From Coprobacter tertius (GTDB lineage: Bacteria; Bacteroidota; Bacteroidia; Bacteroidales; Coprobacteraceae): 64,000 nt of DNA. Location: the NCBI RefSeq assembly GCF_024330105.1, contig NZ_JANDHW010000013.1, positions 18,029 through 82,028 of the forward strand. The letters run 5' to 3'. Of this stretch, positions 63,849 to 64,000 are shown piece after piece. The notes under the pieces were generated by a model. That model was not told the origin of the DNA. It searched no databases and was given only the letters and a program-made list of their open reading frames with translations. Each line of letters opens with the position of its first letter. Positions within the stretch are counted from its first letter, which is position 1. A program made the translations under genes and the position numbers.

Positions 63849-64000
63849 AAAATTAAGAATTATTAAAACAGAAAACGATTAAAATATTCCACAACAGGCT
63901 CATACGAGTAACAGAGCCAGGTGGTAAAGGTAGAGAGGTAAAGACGCAACTCTCGATACTTCGAATCCCCGAAAGACGTATCTGAATTTTAGAAACAATC
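63849..64000. other. Unassigned end of the window
   Basis: After the DUF5131 gene the DNA turns GC-richer from about 63890. On the plus strand RLIRVTEPGGKGREVKTQLS continues to a TGA, and on the minus strand an ORF (SFGDSKYRELRLYLSTFTTW, ending in a TAA near 63867) lacks a start and is preceded by a stop. No family is recognised. It may be a remnant or the start of a feature beyond the edge. Confidence 0.3.

Noticed and set aside
63915..63990. Possible tRNA (ggtggtaaaggtagag and ttcgaatcccc resemble D- and T-loop sequences)
   Set aside because: The five bases before ttcgaat (gatac) do not pair with ccccg, no acceptor stem or anticodon arm can be drawn, and there is no CCA-type end.
1..64000. 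CRISPR arrays, rRNA genes, tRNA genes, replication origin or prophage
   Set aside because: Reading through I saw no regularly spaced direct repeats, no rRNA-like or complete tRNA-like sequence, no dnaA-box cluster and no run of phage structural genes. Absence is not proven without a covariance-model search.

Overview
The window is chromosomal DNA of a member of the Bacteroidota, most likely a gut Bacteroidales. The evidence is: Na+-translocating NADH:quinone reductase genes, a SprA/Sov type IX secretion translocon with a matching plug protein, a TamB/TamL pair, a 58-residue histone H1-like protein, a bile-salt-hydrolase-family enzyme, promoters of the -33 TTTG / -7 TAnnTTTG type, AT-rich intergenic DNA and nearly no Shine-Dalgarno sequences. 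A family- or genus-level call (for example Barnesiellaceae/Coprobacter-like) would be a guess. Most genes are housekeeping or envelope genes with clear family membership.

Layout. 0-3.8 kb: 3' part of an outer-membrane beta-barrel gene, two tandem ECF sigma-factor paralogues and a rhodanese lipoprotein. 3.9-9.8 kb: complete nqrABCDEF operon (minus strand). 10-19.1 kb: Ppx/GppA phosphatase, the giant sprA and ruvA. 19.1-23.7 kb: the only clearly accessory stretch, with a coding remnant, a decayed IS4-type transposase, a translationally coupled LRR + MORN-repeat pair, an unidentified remnant and an orphan lipoprotein. 23.7-31.5 kb: katA-perR (overlapping), a group-B [FeFe] hydrogenase, bactofilin, folB, a C1-family peptidase, the type IX plug protein and a PepSY-like protein. 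31.6-38.9 kb: tamB-tamL and the histone H1-like gene. 39.4-44 kb: a 1511-residue secreted beta-galactosidase with a type IX sorting domain. 44.2-54.6 kb: tatC, tatA, fabD, bile-salt-hydrolase family, a nucleosidase, tadA, a SIMPL protein, yraN, a YjbR protein, birA, a TPR protein, pyrH, frr and rsgA. 54.6-60.3 kb: a MacAB/TolC-like efflux operon. 60.6-64 kb: thyA, folA, a second PepSY-like lipoprotein, a very small gene in its own transcription unit, a DUF5131 protein and an unassigned end.

How genes work together. SprA is the outer-membrane channel of type IX secretion, the DUF5103 protein is its plug, and the beta-galactosidase is a predicted cargo with the C-terminal signal, so apparatus and substrate lie in one window although not in one operon. 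TatA/TatC and TamB/TamL are further envelope export and assembly systems. NQR generates the sodium gradient; the hydrogenase and catalase/PerR fit an anaerobe that handles reducing power and oxidative stress. Convergent genes are repeatedly separated by one shared, bidirectional hairpin terminator.

I did not find a convincing wholly new multi-gene system. The best leads are the compact 44-codon transcription unit with a leader hairpin (62.7-63.0 kb), the intrinsic terminator placed between tatA and tatC, the perR-katA overlap together with a Fur-family protein lacking CxxC motifs, and the LRR/MORN accessory locus with its IS4 scar.
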